A stretch of DNA of 64,000 nucleotides, taken from positions 1-64,000 of the forward strand of contig NC_022997.1 of assembly GCF_000503895.1 (NCBI RefSeq), in the 5' to 3' direction. Source of the stretch: Hyphomicrobium nitrativorans NL23. GTDB lineage: Bacteria; Pseudomonadota; Alphaproteobacteria; Rhizobiales; Hyphomicrobiaceae. Shown piece after piece: positions 46,733-56,521 of the stretch; the stretch's first letter is position 1, and each line of letters begins with the position of its first letter. The notes under the pieces were generated by a model that was not told the origin of the DNA, did no database searches, and saw nothing but the letters and a program-made list of their open reading frames with translations. The position numbers were made by a program, and so were the translations under genes.

Positions 46733-49700
46733 TTACTCCGCGGCTGCGGGGCGTGGCGATGTGGGCGGCGATGCCGATGGATTGTCGCCTGGTTCGTCGC
46801 GGGGACCGACGAAGCGGCCGAAGAAGCGCCAGATCCACTGACCCACATCGTCCATAAGGACGAACACCGCCGGCACGAACACGAGGCTCAAGACCGTCGA
46901 CGAGAGAAGACCGCCGATCACCGCGATCGCCATCGGGGCGCGGAACTCGCCGCCTGAATCGAGCGCGAGTGCCGAGGGCAGCATGCCTGCCGCCATGGCA
47001 ATGGTCGTCATAATGATTGGACGCGCGCGCTTGCGGCCGGCATCGACGATGGCCTCGCGCCGTTCCGTGCCGCGGCGCATTTCCTCGATGCCGAAGTCCA
47101 CGAGCAGGATCGCGTTTTTCGTCACGATCCCCATCAGCATCAACACGCCGATCACGACCGGAAGGCTGATGGTGTTGCCCGTGAGCGCGAGGCCGACAAT
47201 CGCACCACCGATGGAGAGCGGCAGAGAGAACAGAATGGTGATCGGTTGCAGGAAGCTCGCGAACAGGAGCACGAGCACCGCGTAAACCATCATGAGACCC
47301 GCGGCCATGGCTGCCCCGAAGCTCTCGAACACTTCGCCCATGATCTCGGCCGCGCCGAACTCGCGGATCTCGACGCCCGGCGGAAGATCCTGCGCCGCCG
47401 GCAACGCCATCACGGCCTTCACCGCGTCTCCCAGCGGCGTGCCGGGCACGAGGTCGGCGCCAAGCACGATACGGCGCGTGCGGTCGTAACGGTCGATGGC
47501 GGTCGGGCTCTGGCCGTAGCTGAACGTCGCCACCGCAGAGAGCGGCACAGCGCCGCCCGAGGCCGTTGCCACCTTCAGCTCTTCGAGAAGCTGGCGATTT
47601 TCGCGCGCGCTTTCGCGCAGCTGCACGCGGATCGGAACCTGACGGTCGGCCACGTCGAACTTGGCGAGGTTTGCGCCGATGTCGCCGATGGTGGCGATGC
47701 GAACAGCCTCAGAGATCGCTTCGGTGGTGATGCCAAGCTCGGCCGCAAGCTCGGAGCGCGGATAAATGCGCAGCTCCGGCCGGTCCAGCTCGGCGGTGGA
47801 CACGACGTTGGTAAGCTGGTTCAGACGCTTCGCCTCGCTCGTCAGTTCGGCCGCGATGCGCGTCACGGCGTCGCCGTCCCGTCCCGTCACGACGAGTTGG
47901 AGTTCACGCTGGCCATCGTCCTGCAGGAAGAAGTAGCGGATGTCGGGGAGGCCCGCGAGATTGCGGCTCAATTCCTCGCGGATATCGCCTTGCGAGAGCG
48001 CGCGCTCTTTGCGCGGAACGAGCGTGATGATGAGCGTCGCCTTGCGCACTTCCTCACCGCCGCCCAGCAGCGTGCCGCCGAGCGCGAACGCGCTCTCGAC
48101 GTCCGGCCGCTCGCTGACGCGGCGCGCGATCTCGTCCAGCGTACGCTCCGTATCCGCGAGGCGCGAACCAGGCGGGAGCTCGACGCCGAGCAACATGCGG
48201 CCCGAATCCTCGGTGGGCATGAATCCGGACGGCAGAAGGAAAAAGCTGCCGATGGAGCCCGCGAACACCATGAGGCCGAGCATGACCGTCATGACATAGT
48301 GGCGAACGGACCAGCGCACGAGGCGCGTGTAGGTTCGGAGAATCCAGCCTTCCTTCTCGGCGTGGGCGCTCGGACGCATGAAGTAGGCGGTCATCATCGG
48401 TGTGATGAGACGCGCGACGAGCAACGAGAAGAAGACCGCCGCGGATACGACGAGACCGAACTGCTTGAAGTACTGGCCGGCGATGCCGCCCATGAACGAC
48501 ACGGGCGTGAAGACGGCGATGATGGTGAGTGTCGTAGCGATAACCGCAAGGCCGATCTCGTCCGCGCCTTCGAGGGACGCGCGCCAGGCGGATTTCCCTT
48601 GATGGATGTGCCGGTCGATGTTCTCGATCTCGACGATGGCGTCGTCGACGAGAATGCCGGTCACGATCGTGACGGCGAGGAGGCTCACGAGATTGAGCGA
48701 AAAGTCCATCACCGACATGGCCCAGAACGCCGGCACGATGGAGAGCGGCAGCGCAACGGCTGCGATGACGGTCGCGCGCAAATCGCGCAGGAACAGGAAT
48801 ACCACGATGACGGCCAGCACAGCGCCTTCGAGCAGCGTCTTCATGGTCGCTTCGTAAACGCCCATCGTGTAGTCGACGGTGTTGTCGATGCGTTGAATGG
48901 CGACGTCGGGATAGCGGGTCTCGATCTCCTTCAAGCGCTCGGCCACCGCGGCGGCAACCACGGTGTCGCTCGCGCCCTTCGCACGGCTGACCGAGAACGC
49001 GACGATGAATTCTCCATCGAGCTTGGCGAACGTGCGCGGCTCCGCAATCGAATCCGTCACCGTTCCGAGTTGGTCGAGCCGCACCTTTCTGCCGCCGGGA
49101 AGCGCGACCATCGTGGCGGCCAGCTCGCTCACGGTTACCTTGCTTGCGAGCGTACGGATCGCCTGCTCGCGGCCCGCAATCTCGCCGCGGCCTCCGGCAA
49201 GATTGACGTTCGACGCACGAACCTGTGCGTTCACATCTCCCGCCGTGACGCCGAATGACAGCAGGCGGTCGGGATCGAGATCGATACGGATCTCACGCTC
49301 GACGCCGCCCATGCGGCGCACTTCCGAAACGCCGGGCACACCCTGCAACAGGCGCGACACCGTATCGTCCACGAACCAGGAGAGTTCCTCCGGCGTCATG
49401 CCCGGCGCGCGCGCCGCGTAGGTGACGATGGGGAGGCCTTCCAGCTCGACGCGCGTCACGACCGGCTCTTCTATCGTGCGCGGCAGGTCGGTCTTGATGC
49501 GCTGGACGGCATCCTTCACATCATTCAGGGCGCGATCCGAGTCGATCTCCAGGCGAAATTCGATGCTGGTCAGCGACGCGCCTTCGGTGACGGTCGAGGT
49601 GATGTGCTTCACGCCATTGACGCCGGAGACGGCATCTTCGACACGCTTCGTGACCTGGGTCTCAAGCTCGGTCGGCGCCGCGCCCGCCTGATAGATGCGG

Positions 49701-49846
49701 ATCTGGATGAGCGGAACGTCGATGTTTGGGAAGCGCGTGACGGGCAGCGCCTGGAACGCCTGCATTCCCAGCACCATCAGCACCAGGAACAGAACGATCG
49801 AGGGCACCGGATTTCGGATCGCCCACGCCGAGACGTTGAGGTTCAT
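46733..49846 (-). CDS. RND efflux pump inner-membrane permease (AcrB/MexB-like)
   Basis: 1037 residues with the RND plan: twelve helices and two large periplasmic loops. The proton-relay motif VDDAIVEIENIDRH in helix 4 is intact. Drives export of drugs or hydrophobic compounds by proton exchange. Its start overlaps the adaptor stop by 4 bp. No outer-membrane channel gene is in the operon, so a shared TolC-like protein is likely. Confidence 0.95.
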   Translation of the reverse strand: MNLNVSAWAIRNPVPSIVLFLVLMVLGMQAFQALPVTRFPNIDVPLIQIRIYQAGAAPTELETQVTKRVEDAVSGVNGVKHITSTVTEGASLTSIEFRLEIDSDRALNDVKDAVQRIKTDLPRTIEEPVVTRVELEGLPIVTYAARAPGMTPEELSWFVDDTVSRLLQGVPGVSEVRRMGGVEREIRIDLDPDRLLSFGVTAGDVNAQVRASNVNLAGGRGEIAGREQAIRTLASKVTVSELAATMVALPGGRKVRLDQLGTVTDSIAEPRTFAKLDGEFIVAFSVSRAKGASDTVVAAAVAERLKEIETRYPDVAIQRIDNTVDYTMGVYEATMKTLLEGAVLAVIVVFLFLRDLRATVIAAVALPLSIVPAFWAMSVMDFSLNLVSLLAVTIVTGILVDDAIVEIENIDRHIHQGKSAWRASLEGADEIGLAVIATTLTIIAVFTPVSFMGGIAGQYFKQFGLVVSAAVFFSLLVARLITPMMTAYFMRPSAHAEKEGWILRTYTRLVRWSVRHYVMTVMLGLMVFAGSIGSFFLLPSGFMPTEDSGRMLLGVELPPGSRLADTERTLDEIARRVSERPDVESAFALGGTLLGGGEEVRKATLIITLVPRKERALSQGDIREELSRNLAGLPDIRYFFLQDDGQRELQLVVTGRDGDAVTRIAAELTSEAKRLNQLTNVVSTAELDRPELRIYPRSELAAELGITTEAISEAVRIATIGDIGANLAKFDVADRQVPIRVQLRESARENRQLLEELKVATASGGAVPLSAVATFSYGQSPTAIDRYDRTRRIVLGADLVPGTPLGDAVKAVMALPAAQDLPPGVEIREFGAAEIMGEVFESFGAAMAAGLMMVYAVLVLLFASFLQPITILFSLPLSIGGAIVGLALTGNTISLPVVIGVLMLMGIVTKNAILLVDFGIEEMRRGTERREAIVDAGRKRARPIIMTTIAMAAGMLPSALALDSGGEFRAPMAIAVIGGLLSSTVLSLVFVPAVFVLMDDVGQWIWRFFGRFVGPRDEPGDNPSASPPTSPRPAAAE

Positions 49847-51102
49847 CGGCCGGCCTCACTGAGCTTGCCCGGCGTTGCCTCGTCCGGTTTCAAGGGACGG
49901 ACAGCGTCGCCGTCGCGCAGGAAGGTTCCGGACTTCTGGACAACCAGCTCGCCTTCTGCAACGCCGCTTTCGATGCCGATCATGCCCGCCGTTTCATGGC
50001 CCGTCTTGACGTTGCGGGTGGCGATCTCTCCGTCCACGACGACCTGCACGGTCGGGCCGTCGTCGGTGTAGAGCACAGCCGAGAGCGGGACGGCGACCGC
50101 GCTTCCGGCGCCTGTCTCGATGATGCCGCGCCCGAAGGCGCCGATCTTGATGTCGTCCCTATCGCCGAGGAAAATGCGGACGTTGCCGAGGCGTGTCGCT
50201 TTGTCGACTTCGGGCGAGACGAGGCGGACGGTGCCCGTGACCTCGATCCCGCCGGACGCCCGGATGCGCGCCTGCTGACCCGGCTTCACCTTCCAGAGGT
50301 GTGTCTCGACGACCTCGGCTTCGAGCTCGATCTCGCCGTTCTCGATCAAGCGAAACATCGTGTCGCCGCCGGTGAGAGCGCTTGCGGTGGCGATGCCGCC
50401 GACGCGGCCGCTGCGACGGCTCACGACACCATCGGTCGGCGCGCGCACTTCCGCGTTGGAGTGCCGCCAATCCAGCTCCCGCCGCTGCGCTTGGATCTGC
50501 GCCTTTTCCGCTTCTGCCTGAGCGAGTGCGCTCTTGGCCGATGCGAGTTGGGCCTCCGCCGTTTTTGCAAGCGCGATGCGCTGATCGAAGACGCTTTCGG
50601 ACAGGTGTTTGGACTTCACGAGCGGGCGGGCGCGCTCAAGCTGCGCTTCGGCTTCCGCGACGCGCGCCTCCTGCTCGGCAATCAGGCTCTGCGACCGCGC
50701 AATGGCGGCGGTGGCGCTTGCGAGCGCTGCGTCGTTGGCGGCGATTTGCGCGTCGATCTGCTCCGTCACGAGCACGGCCAGCACATCGCCTTTTTTCACG
50801 CGGTCGCCAACCTCGGCGCGGATTTCGAGCACGCGCATGCCGTCGACTTCCGGCGCCACGAGGATTTCCTCGCGCGCGGCGAAGGAGCCGGTCACCAGGA
50901 CGCTGTCGACGAAATCCGCGCGCCTCGCGTACACGACGGAGACGACCGGAACCGGCGGGCCGGACTTCGGCGCTTCGGCTTTTTCTTCAGTCTCGTGTTT
51001 GGCCGCGAGCGTTTCGAGATAGGGGGCGACGAGGCCTGATTGATACGCGGCGACAGCGAGGCCGCCGAGTCCCAGAAGAATAATGAGAAGGCGCTTTTTC
51101 AT
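49843..51102 (-). CDS. RND efflux periplasmic adaptor (MFP)
   Basis: 419 residues: N-terminal anchor helix, lipoyl domain halves (VAPEVDGMRVLEIRAEVGDRV; RAPTDGVVSRRSGRVGG), an alpha hairpin (about 115-205) and beta-barrel. Partner of the RND permease. Overlaps the tetR stop by 4 bp, so the three genes form one operon. Confidence 0.93.
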   Translation of the reverse strand: MKKRLLIILLGLGGLAVAAYQSGLVAPYLETLAAKHETEEKAEAPKSGPPVPVVSVVYARRADFVDSVLVTGSFAAREEILVAPEVDGMRVLEIRAEVGDRVKKGDVLAVLVTEQIDAQIAANDAALASATAAIARSQSLIAEQEARVAEAEAQLERARPLVKSKHLSESVFDQRIALAKTAEAQLASAKSALAQAEAEKAQIQAQRRELDWRHSNAEVRAPTDGVVSRRSGRVGGIATASALTGGDTMFRLIENGEIELEAEVVETHLWKVKPGQQARIRASGGIEVTGTVRLVSPEVDKATRLGNVRIFLGDRDDIKIGAFGRGIIETGAGSAVAVPLSAVLYTDDGPTVQVVVDGEIATRNVKTGHETAGMIGIESGVAEGELVVQKSGTFLRDGDAVRPLKPDEATPGKLSEAGR

Positions 51103-51773
51103 TGGGCAGCCTCCGCACGAGCACGCGCGGCCTTTTTCGCGGGCTTGGCGGGGGGCGGGCGCACCGCCTCTTTTGCCGGATCCACAGGCTTCAACAACTC
51201 ACTCACCATGCGAACAAGCACCGGCAGAACCTCTTGGGCATTAAACTCGGGGTGGACGGCGCGACGCCAGAACAGGCCGTCGCCGATCAGGGACACAACT
51301 TCGGCCAGCAGACGGGGATCGTCTTCTGCCGCGATCCGGCCGCTTTCGCGGGCCTTTGCGAAGACCTGCTCGAAGCTTTGACGGCAAAACGTGTCGACCG
51401 TGCGATAGATCTCGCCAACGGCGGGGTTCCGCGTCGCTTCGCAGCCGATCTCCACGCAAAGGACGCGCTTATAGTGCGGCTCTTCCAGCGTGTAGTGCTC
51501 GCCAAGCCTGCTCAGCGCGGTGAGCAGATCCGGCGCATCCGGCAGATCGGCGAGCTTCGCTGCAAGTTTCGCCCGGTCACGCTCCGTGATCCCCGCGATG
51601 AGGTCTTCTTTCGAGGCGAAGTGGACGTAGAGCCCGCCGGGGCTGATGCCGGCTTCCTTGCAGATGTGCTGCATGGTGGTGCGGTGGAAGCCTGAGCGCG
51701 CGAAACAGCGCTCGGCGGCATCGAGGATGCTCTCGCGGCGCTGGCGCAGGGTCTCGGGCTTGAGCTTTGGCAT
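51099..51773 (-). CDS. TetR-family regulator of the efflux operon
   Basis: 224 residues with the N-terminal helix-turn-helix (ILDAAERCFARSGFHRTTMQHICKEAG region) and a ligand-binding C-terminal domain. It is first in the operon and very likely represses it until a substrate binds. The C-terminus ends in a Pro/Ala/Lys tail of about 25 residues that is not typical of the family. ATG at 51773; a palindromic operator lies 65 bp upstream. Confidence 0.92.
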   Translation of the reverse strand: MPKLKPETLRQRRESILDAAERCFARSGFHRTTMQHICKEAGISPGGLYVHFASKEDLIAGITERDRAKLAAKLADLPDAPDLLTALSRLGEHYTLEEPHYKRVLCVEIGCEATRNPAVGEIYRTVDTFCRQSFEQVFAKARESGRIAAEDDPRLLAEVVSLIGDGLFWRRAVHPEFNAQEVLPVLVRMVSELLKPVDPAKEAVRPPPAKPAKKAARARAEAAQ

Positions 51774-51837
51774 AACGCTTTCTCGATCAGGACGCAGCCT
51801 TAAGGCTGCTCGGGCGCGGGCGCTGTTCCCTTGGAAA

Positions 51838-51857
51838 CAAAACGAACGGTCATTTTG
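51838..51857 (-). promoter_or_regulatory. candidate TetR operator
   Basis: CAAAACGA-ACGG-TCATTTTG is an imperfect inverted repeat (7 of 8 positions per arm) upstream of the tetR-MFP-RND operon, at the usual place and form for autorepression by TetR proteins. Confidence 0.55.
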
Positions 51858-52010
51858 TTTGTGGTGACAAATTGCGGCTTCGTCAAGGCGAGGCCCTCGC
51901 GTCCGCGCGCCGCGGCAACGCTTTGGTTGCCAACGTGTTTTCAAGTCTCTTTGATGAGGAATTTCAGGCGTTTCACGCCGATTGGGATTGGATAGAGACG
52001 GGCTATCGCC

Positions 52011-52889
52011 TCAGAACTGGGTCAGCCAATTGACCGTCGCGTAGGGCGAGATTTCAGTTTTTCCGTCGCGGGAAAACTTATCGCCGAGCGCGCCGACGGA
52101 CAGCGAAAGTTCCCCGCGCTCAAGCTCATAGCGCACGAAACCGCCGGCGCGTCCGTAATCCATCAGGCGCGTTTCCCGGTCATAGGCGGACTTGCAGCCG
52201 GACGCGCTGGAAACGTCCATACGGCATTGGCCCTGCGCATCGACGTTGACCGCGGCTTCGACGCCGAGCGAAAGCCTGGGCCAGATGCGATAGCCGGTAC
52301 GGGCGCGCGCGGAGGCGGTGTCGTGCGCCGAGGAGAACGACATATCGAGCGAGCCCCAGCCGCGCTCACCCATGTTCAGCCACAGCTCCAGCACGCCTTT
52401 CAGGCCGATTTCGTCGCCTATAACCACCGTTTCGGTGTCGGCGGGCGAGATGTCGTGGCCGATGATGGAGGGACCGACGAAAGCTTTGGCCGTCAACTCG
52501 CCGAAGCGCATGAGGTAGCCGACCAGGATCTCGGCGTAATGGGTCTTGGCGTGGAACGTCGCTTCCCGGTCGCGGGGGTCCAGGGCGGGGTCGGACGAGG
52601 GAACCCGATCCGAATACGTGTACTCGCCATATCCGCCGGACGCGCGCAGCTTCAGCCCTTCCTCGTGCATCCGGCTCCACGGGGACGACGTCACGCCAGA
52701 ATAGAGCAACCAGACGTTGGACGACGCATCCGCGCCCGTCCACACCTGCCATTCCCTCGGTTTTTCAGTGAGTTCCACGTCCGATGCGAGGCTATTGCAG
52801 GTGGCGAAAAGCGCCGAAAGTCCCACGAGCCCAGCGCCGAGGTGCCGGCTTCCACTGACGCGACGACCTGGCTGACGCGAGACCGACAT
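52011..52889 (-). CDS. bcsS: BcsS-like cellulose-biosynthesis-associated outer-membrane protein
   Basis: 292 residues with a signal peptide (cut near SLASD) and a body of alternating beta strands with conserved TGADASSNVWLLYSG, GYGEYTYS and ending in an aromatic residue (WLTQF), which fits an outer-membrane barrel. BcsS occurs in cellulose clusters of alphaproteobacteria. No bcsA, B or C gene is near, so the link to cellulose is by family only. Start at ATG 52889; ribosome-binding site not clear. Confidence 0.75.
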   Translation of the reverse strand: MSVSRQPGRRVSGSRHLGAGLVGLSALFATCNSLASDVELTEKPREWQVWTGADASSNVWLLYSGVTSSPWSRMHEEGLKLRASGGYGEYTYSDRVPSSDPALDPRDREATFHAKTHYAEILVGYLMRFGELTAKAFVGPSIIGHDISPADTETVVIGDEIGLKGVLELWLNMGERGWGSLDMSFSSAHDTASARARTGYRIWPRLSLGVEAAVNVDAQGQCRMDVSSASGCKSAYDRETRLMDYGRAGGFVRYELERGELSLSVGALGDKFSRDGKTEISPYATVNWLTQF

Positions 52890-53122
52890 AACGCACACAC
52901 GAGCACAACATGGTTAAGTGCTCAGCAAGACAGTTAACTAAATGAGTGTCAACGAAGATCGTCAGTCCACTGCATATTATCTATTTAAGGTTGAGGCCTG
53001 CGGCGCGGCTATCAATCTGAGATTGCAGATCACCTCTCGTTCGCCCCCTGCCCGCTTGGCATCGCCTTGCGCGCGCGATAGCTAGAAACCCATCCGATGC
53101 CGATCATCCGAGCGCTCGCTTC

Positions 53123-53317
53123 ATGACGTCCAAAGATCCCCGCGCGCCGTCGCATTCCGCCGCGAAAAAGGAGGAGCGGCTGGCCAAGGCGCTGCGAGAC
53201 AACCTTGCGCGCCGCAAAGCGCTTCAGCGCGCCAAGCGAACGCACGACGACGCTCCTTCCGAAACATCTACCGCCTCGTCTCCGGCCCCCGCTCGAAAGG
53301 ACGAACCCCACGCGTAG
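53123..53317 (+). CDS. small basic hypothetical protein
   Basis: 64 residues: Lys/Arg/Ala-rich helical first half (EERLAKALRDNLARRKALQRAK) and a disordered Ser/Pro-rich tail. Small proteins like this commonly precede murA in the order. Same strand as murA with 150 bp between. Coding status is probable, not certain, because of the short length and weak ribosome-binding site. Confidence 0.6.
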   Translation: MTSKDPRAPSHSAAKKEERLAKALRDNLARRKALQRAKRTHDDAPSETSTASSPAPARKDEPHA

Positions 53318-53467
53318 GCGGGCCGCGCCCAGGAGCCGTTCCCTGCCCTTTCCGTTGCGCTTCGGGCCCCGGAGCGATTAATCATCTCGTCACACATCGG
53401 CGAAGCACTCCACTGGTCCGCAGCCGGACACTCGCCGCCCACCCTGCACAAAGGCTCCGAGCACCTC

Positions 53468-54760
53468 ATGGACCGAATTAAGATCGTTGGCGGCGAGCGC
53501 CTCAAGGGGTCGATCCCGATCTCGGGCGCGAAGAACGCGGCGCTGCCGCTGATGATCGCGACGCTTCTCACCGAGGACCGGCTCACGCTCAAAAACGTGC
53601 CGAACCTCGCGGACGTGAACCTCCTCGCCCGCATCCTGCGCAACCACGGCGTGGACCTTGCCGTCGACGGAAAGCGGGTCGGTGGCACGTCGCACCTCGG
53701 CGAAACCTTCCACCTCACGGCGCGCGATATCTCGGATACGATGGCGCCCTACGATCTGGTGTCACGGATGCGCGCGAGTTTCTGGGTTCTGGGTCCGCTG
53801 CTCGCCAGGATGGGCGAAGCAAAGGTGTCGCTCCCCGGCGGATGCGCCATCGGAACGCGGCCCGTAGACCTTCATCTCACCGGCCTCAAGGCGCTTGGCG
53901 CAGACATCGAGATCGACGGCGGCTATGTGATCGCGCGGGCACCCAAGGGCCTCAGAGGCGGGCACGTGATCTTCCCGAAAGTGTCGGTGGGCGCGACCCA
54001 CAACGTGCTTCTGGCCGCCGCGCTCGCGAAGGGCGAGACACTGATCGAGAACGCCGCGCGCGAGCCGGAAGTGGGCGACGTGGCGGCCTGCCTCGTGAAG
54101 ATGGGCGCTGTCATCGAGGGCATCGGGACCTCCACGCTGCGCATCCAAGGCAAACCGAGGCTCGAAGGCGCGGTGCACGCTGTGCTGCCCGACCGCATCG
54201 AGACGGGGACGTTCGCCTTCGCCGTCGCGGCGACGGGGGGCGACGTGGTGCTGGAAGGCACGCGGCGGGACCTGCTCACGACGGCGCTCGACACTCTGGC
54301 CGAGACCGGCGCGACCGTGACGGACACCGACAACGGAATCCGCATCACGCGCAACGGAGACGGCATCGTCCCGATCGACGTGGAAACACAGCCGTTCCCC
54401 GGCTTCCCGACCGATCTGCAGGCGCAGTTCATGGCCCTGATGACGCGCGCGAAGGGCACCAGCGTGATCCGCGAGACGATCTTCGAGAACCGCTTCATGC
54501 ATGTGCAGGAGCTGGCCCGCCTCGGCGCGGACATCAAGCTACACGGCGACACGGCAACCATTCGCGGGGTCAAGAGCCTGCGCGGTGCGCCGGTCATGGC
54601 GACGGATTTGCGCGCGTCCGTCTCGCTCGTGATCGCTGGGCTGATGGCCGAAGGCGAGACGCTCATCAACCGCGTCTATCATCTCGACCGCGGGTTCGAG
54701 CGGCTGGAGCAGAAGCTCTCGGCGTGCGGTGCGCAGATCGAACGGTTGTCGGCCGGATAA
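53468..54760 (+). CDS. murA: UDP-N-acetylglucosamine 1-carboxyvinyltransferase
   Basis: 430 residues, first committed enzyme of peptidoglycan synthesis: adds enolpyruvate from PEP to UDP-GlcNAc. The fosfomycin-target cysteine is present ([10 protein letters not shown], Cys126), as are KNAALP and the C-terminal GYE-type region. Essential housekeeping gene. The satellite-like island starts within about 160 bp of its stop. Confidence 0.96.
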   Translation: MDRIKIVGGERLKGSIPISGAKNAALPLMIATLLTEDRLTLKNVPNLADVNLLARILRNHGVDLAVDGKRVGGTSHLGETFHLTARDISDTMAPYDLVSRMRASFWVLGPLLARMGEAKVSLPGGCAIGTRPVDLHLTGLKALGADIEIDGGYVIARAPKGLRGGHVIFPKVSVGATHNVLLAAALAKGETLIENAAREPEVGDVAACLVKMGAVIEGIGTSTLRIQGKPRLEGAVHAVLPDRIETGTFAFAVAATGGDVVLEGTRRDLLTTALDTLAETGATVTDTDNGIRITRNGDGIVPIDVETQPFPGFPTDLQAQFMALMTRAKGTSVIRETIFENRFMHVQELARLGADIKLHGDTATIRGVKSLRGAPVMATDLRASVSLVIAGLMAEGETLINRVYHLDRGFERLEQKLSACGAQIERLSAG

Positions 54761-54921
54761 AGGCACCATGCGGCCGGTAGCGCGCACTTCGATGTGCGGC
54801 TCGGCCGCGTGAGATTTAGAGATGGGCCTGAAAAGGCGATGGTGCCCAGGGCCGAGGCACCTAAACCCCATGTTTTCAATCACTTAAGTCGCAGGTTTAC
54901 ATTTGGCCACGCCGTGAAGAT

Positions 54922-55428
54922 TCAAGGCTTTACCCCTGCCGGTGTAAACCCTGCCCTCGCGTCGTCGGCCGCCTCAAACACGCGACGCGTGATCTCTGCC
55001 AAGTCGAGCACGATGAACCCGCTCGAGGTGACGCCAATGTCGGCGCGCGCGAAGCCCTGGCCGGGATGCGGATGCGCGTCGGCTGTCAGCCGATAGGACA
55101 GCGCCCCCATATCAACTGAGCGGCTGAATTCGATGTGCGAGCGACCGCTGGCCGGATCGAACGCGAACAGCGCCGGATAAGCATCACGCGGCCGGCTGAA
55201 GTCCGCCATGACGCGGTTGACCAGGCGCACGCGCTCCACGCGGGACGGGCACATGCGTTCGAGGTCGGACGCAATGAGAAGTTCGATCGCCTTTACAGCC
55301 GTCACATGCTGTTCGGGCGCGCCGGCGTGGCTCTCGTCAAAGGCTTTAACATTTAGGTAGGCTGAAAGCTCAGCCGGCGAGCGCTGCGTGAGCTTTGCGA
55401 GCTTCGAAAGGGGAATGCGTTCGGCCAT
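54922..55428 (-). CDS. island hypothetical protein
   Basis: 168 residues. The N-terminus (IPLSKLAKLTQRSPAELSAYLN) looks like a small helical, possibly DNA- or protein-binding segment; the rest is mixed alpha/beta. Good ribosome-binding site (GGAGATCGCCC). Last gene of the leftward block. Not recognised. Confidence 0.65.
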   Translation of the reverse strand: MAERIPLSKLAKLTQRSPAELSAYLNVKAFDESHAGAPEQHVTAVKAIELLIASDLERMCPSRVERVRLVNRVMADFSRPRDAYPALFAFDPASGRSHIEFSRSVDMGALSYRLTADAHPHPGQGFARADIGVTSSGFIVLDLAEITRRVFEAADDARAGFTPAGVKP

Positions 55429-55498
55429 GGGCGATCTCCGCTTGTTGATGCGGAGAGGCTGGCCGAACGCATGTTGTCGCGCAAATTTTGATACGAAA

Positions 55499-55750
55499 CT
55501 ACGCCCGAAGCCCTCTAATCGCGGCATCCAAATCGTCAGTAGGAAGTGGTGGCGGGCAGTTCTTTAAACCTCTGAGAGGTCGCTTTGCTTTCGCTATTTT
55601 CGGGCCCGCGGCCAGGAGAAACGCCCCTGCGATCAACGGCGAGACAACAAGGGAAAGTACGCACCAATCAGCGCCGCTCCTGTTAAACCGATTGCGAGCC
55701 CCTACACCGACTGCAATCGAGAGCAAAACCCATCCGATTATCAAATCCAT
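55499..55750 (-). CDS. small membrane protein of the island
   Basis: 83 residues with two hydrophobic segments (about 1-18 and 32-50) and a Pro-rich tail. GAAGGG lies 6 nt before the ATG. Its size would suit a holin, but no lysis enzyme is next to it; this is only a possibility. Confidence 0.6.
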   Translation of the reverse strand: MDLIIGWVLLSIAVGVGARNRFNRSGADWCVLSLVVSPLIAGAFLLAAGPKIAKAKRPLRGLKNCPPPLPTDDLDAAIRGLRA

Positions 55751-55860
55751 GTCGCACCCTTCAAGAATGATCTAATTCGCTTGGCGGCCATCGGGCCGAC
55801 CCGAAATTTTCGACCGATCGCGTCCGGCAACCTCTTTCAAACATTTTAGGGCTCTGTATT

Positions 55861-56463
55861 TCACGACGCTCGCCCGATATGTCCTTCAATGATGCCAGAC
55901 CGATCGATCAAGCACCGGATCGTGTAGTTCAGCTCAACACCAACGTTATTCTTCGCAGTGAAGGAGGAAAAAACCGTCGTGCGCCCGTTGGGGTGTTCGG
56001 CCACGGCTGTATCAAGAAAGCGTGAGAAGCTAACTGTGCTTGGCCGGACGGCGCGAGACTTCGCATAGTCCTCACAGAACTGAACCGCCGCGCTTTGATC
56101 GACGTGAACGGGCGCCGAAAGTGGAGCGGTAGCTTTCATGCTCAATTCATCGAAATGAACGGTTACGGTATCGAACCCCTCGCCGCACAGGACGAAAAAC
56201 ACCGGCCGATTCGCTGCTTTCGATCGCGTGACGGACTTCGCAGCCGTGCCGGCGTGAATAACATCGCGGCATCGAGCATCCTCGCGGTGCAGGCGATTCA
56301 CCGCGGCGATTATCAGGCGCTTATGATTCTTTGTGCCTGCATCCCAATAGAAGTCCGCCTCCGTGAACTTTTGCTGCGCAGCGCTCGCAGCGGACACGTT
56401 GACAATTTGTGACGCGATCACCGAGACAGCGATAAGCCCGAAACGACCCCAAAAATAAGCCAT
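55861..56463 (-). CDS. secreted hypothetical protein of the island
   Basis: 200 residues with a signal peptide (cut near ASA, about residue 28) and at least four cysteines, probably periplasmic. Strong ribosome-binding site (GGAGGGCGG). No recognised family. Unusual cargo for a small phage-like island. Confidence 0.65.
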   Translation of the reverse strand: MAYFWGRFGLIAVSVIASQIVNVSAASAAQQKFTEADFYWDAGTKNHKRLIIAAVNRLHREDARCRDVIHAGTAAKSVTRSKAANRPVFFVLCGEGFDTVTVHFDELSMKATAPLSAPVHVDQSAAVQFCEDYAKSRAVRPSTVSFSRFLDTAVAEHPNGRTTVFSSFTAKNNVGVELNYTIRCLIDRSGIIEGHIGRAS

Positions 56464-56521
56464 TGTCCGCCCTCCGAAATAATCAGATACCGGACGGATT
56501 CGGTTAACGAAAGGTTACTGA

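Noticed and set aside
47246-49258. 670-codon open frame opposite the RND permease
   Set aside because: It mirrors the codons of a firm RND gene in a GC-rich genome. Its translation is rich in Arg, His and Asp with no domain. The same applies to long frames opposite the helicase (30926-33601), lysK (37348-38979) and the 602-residue protein (39037-41232).
54761-54921. tRNA gene as attachment site of the island
   Set aside because: No cloverleaf or T-loop sequence (GTTCGA or GTTCAA context) was found after murA.
55499-55750. Firm call of a holin
   Set aside because: Two membrane segments and small size are too general, and no endolysin gene is near.
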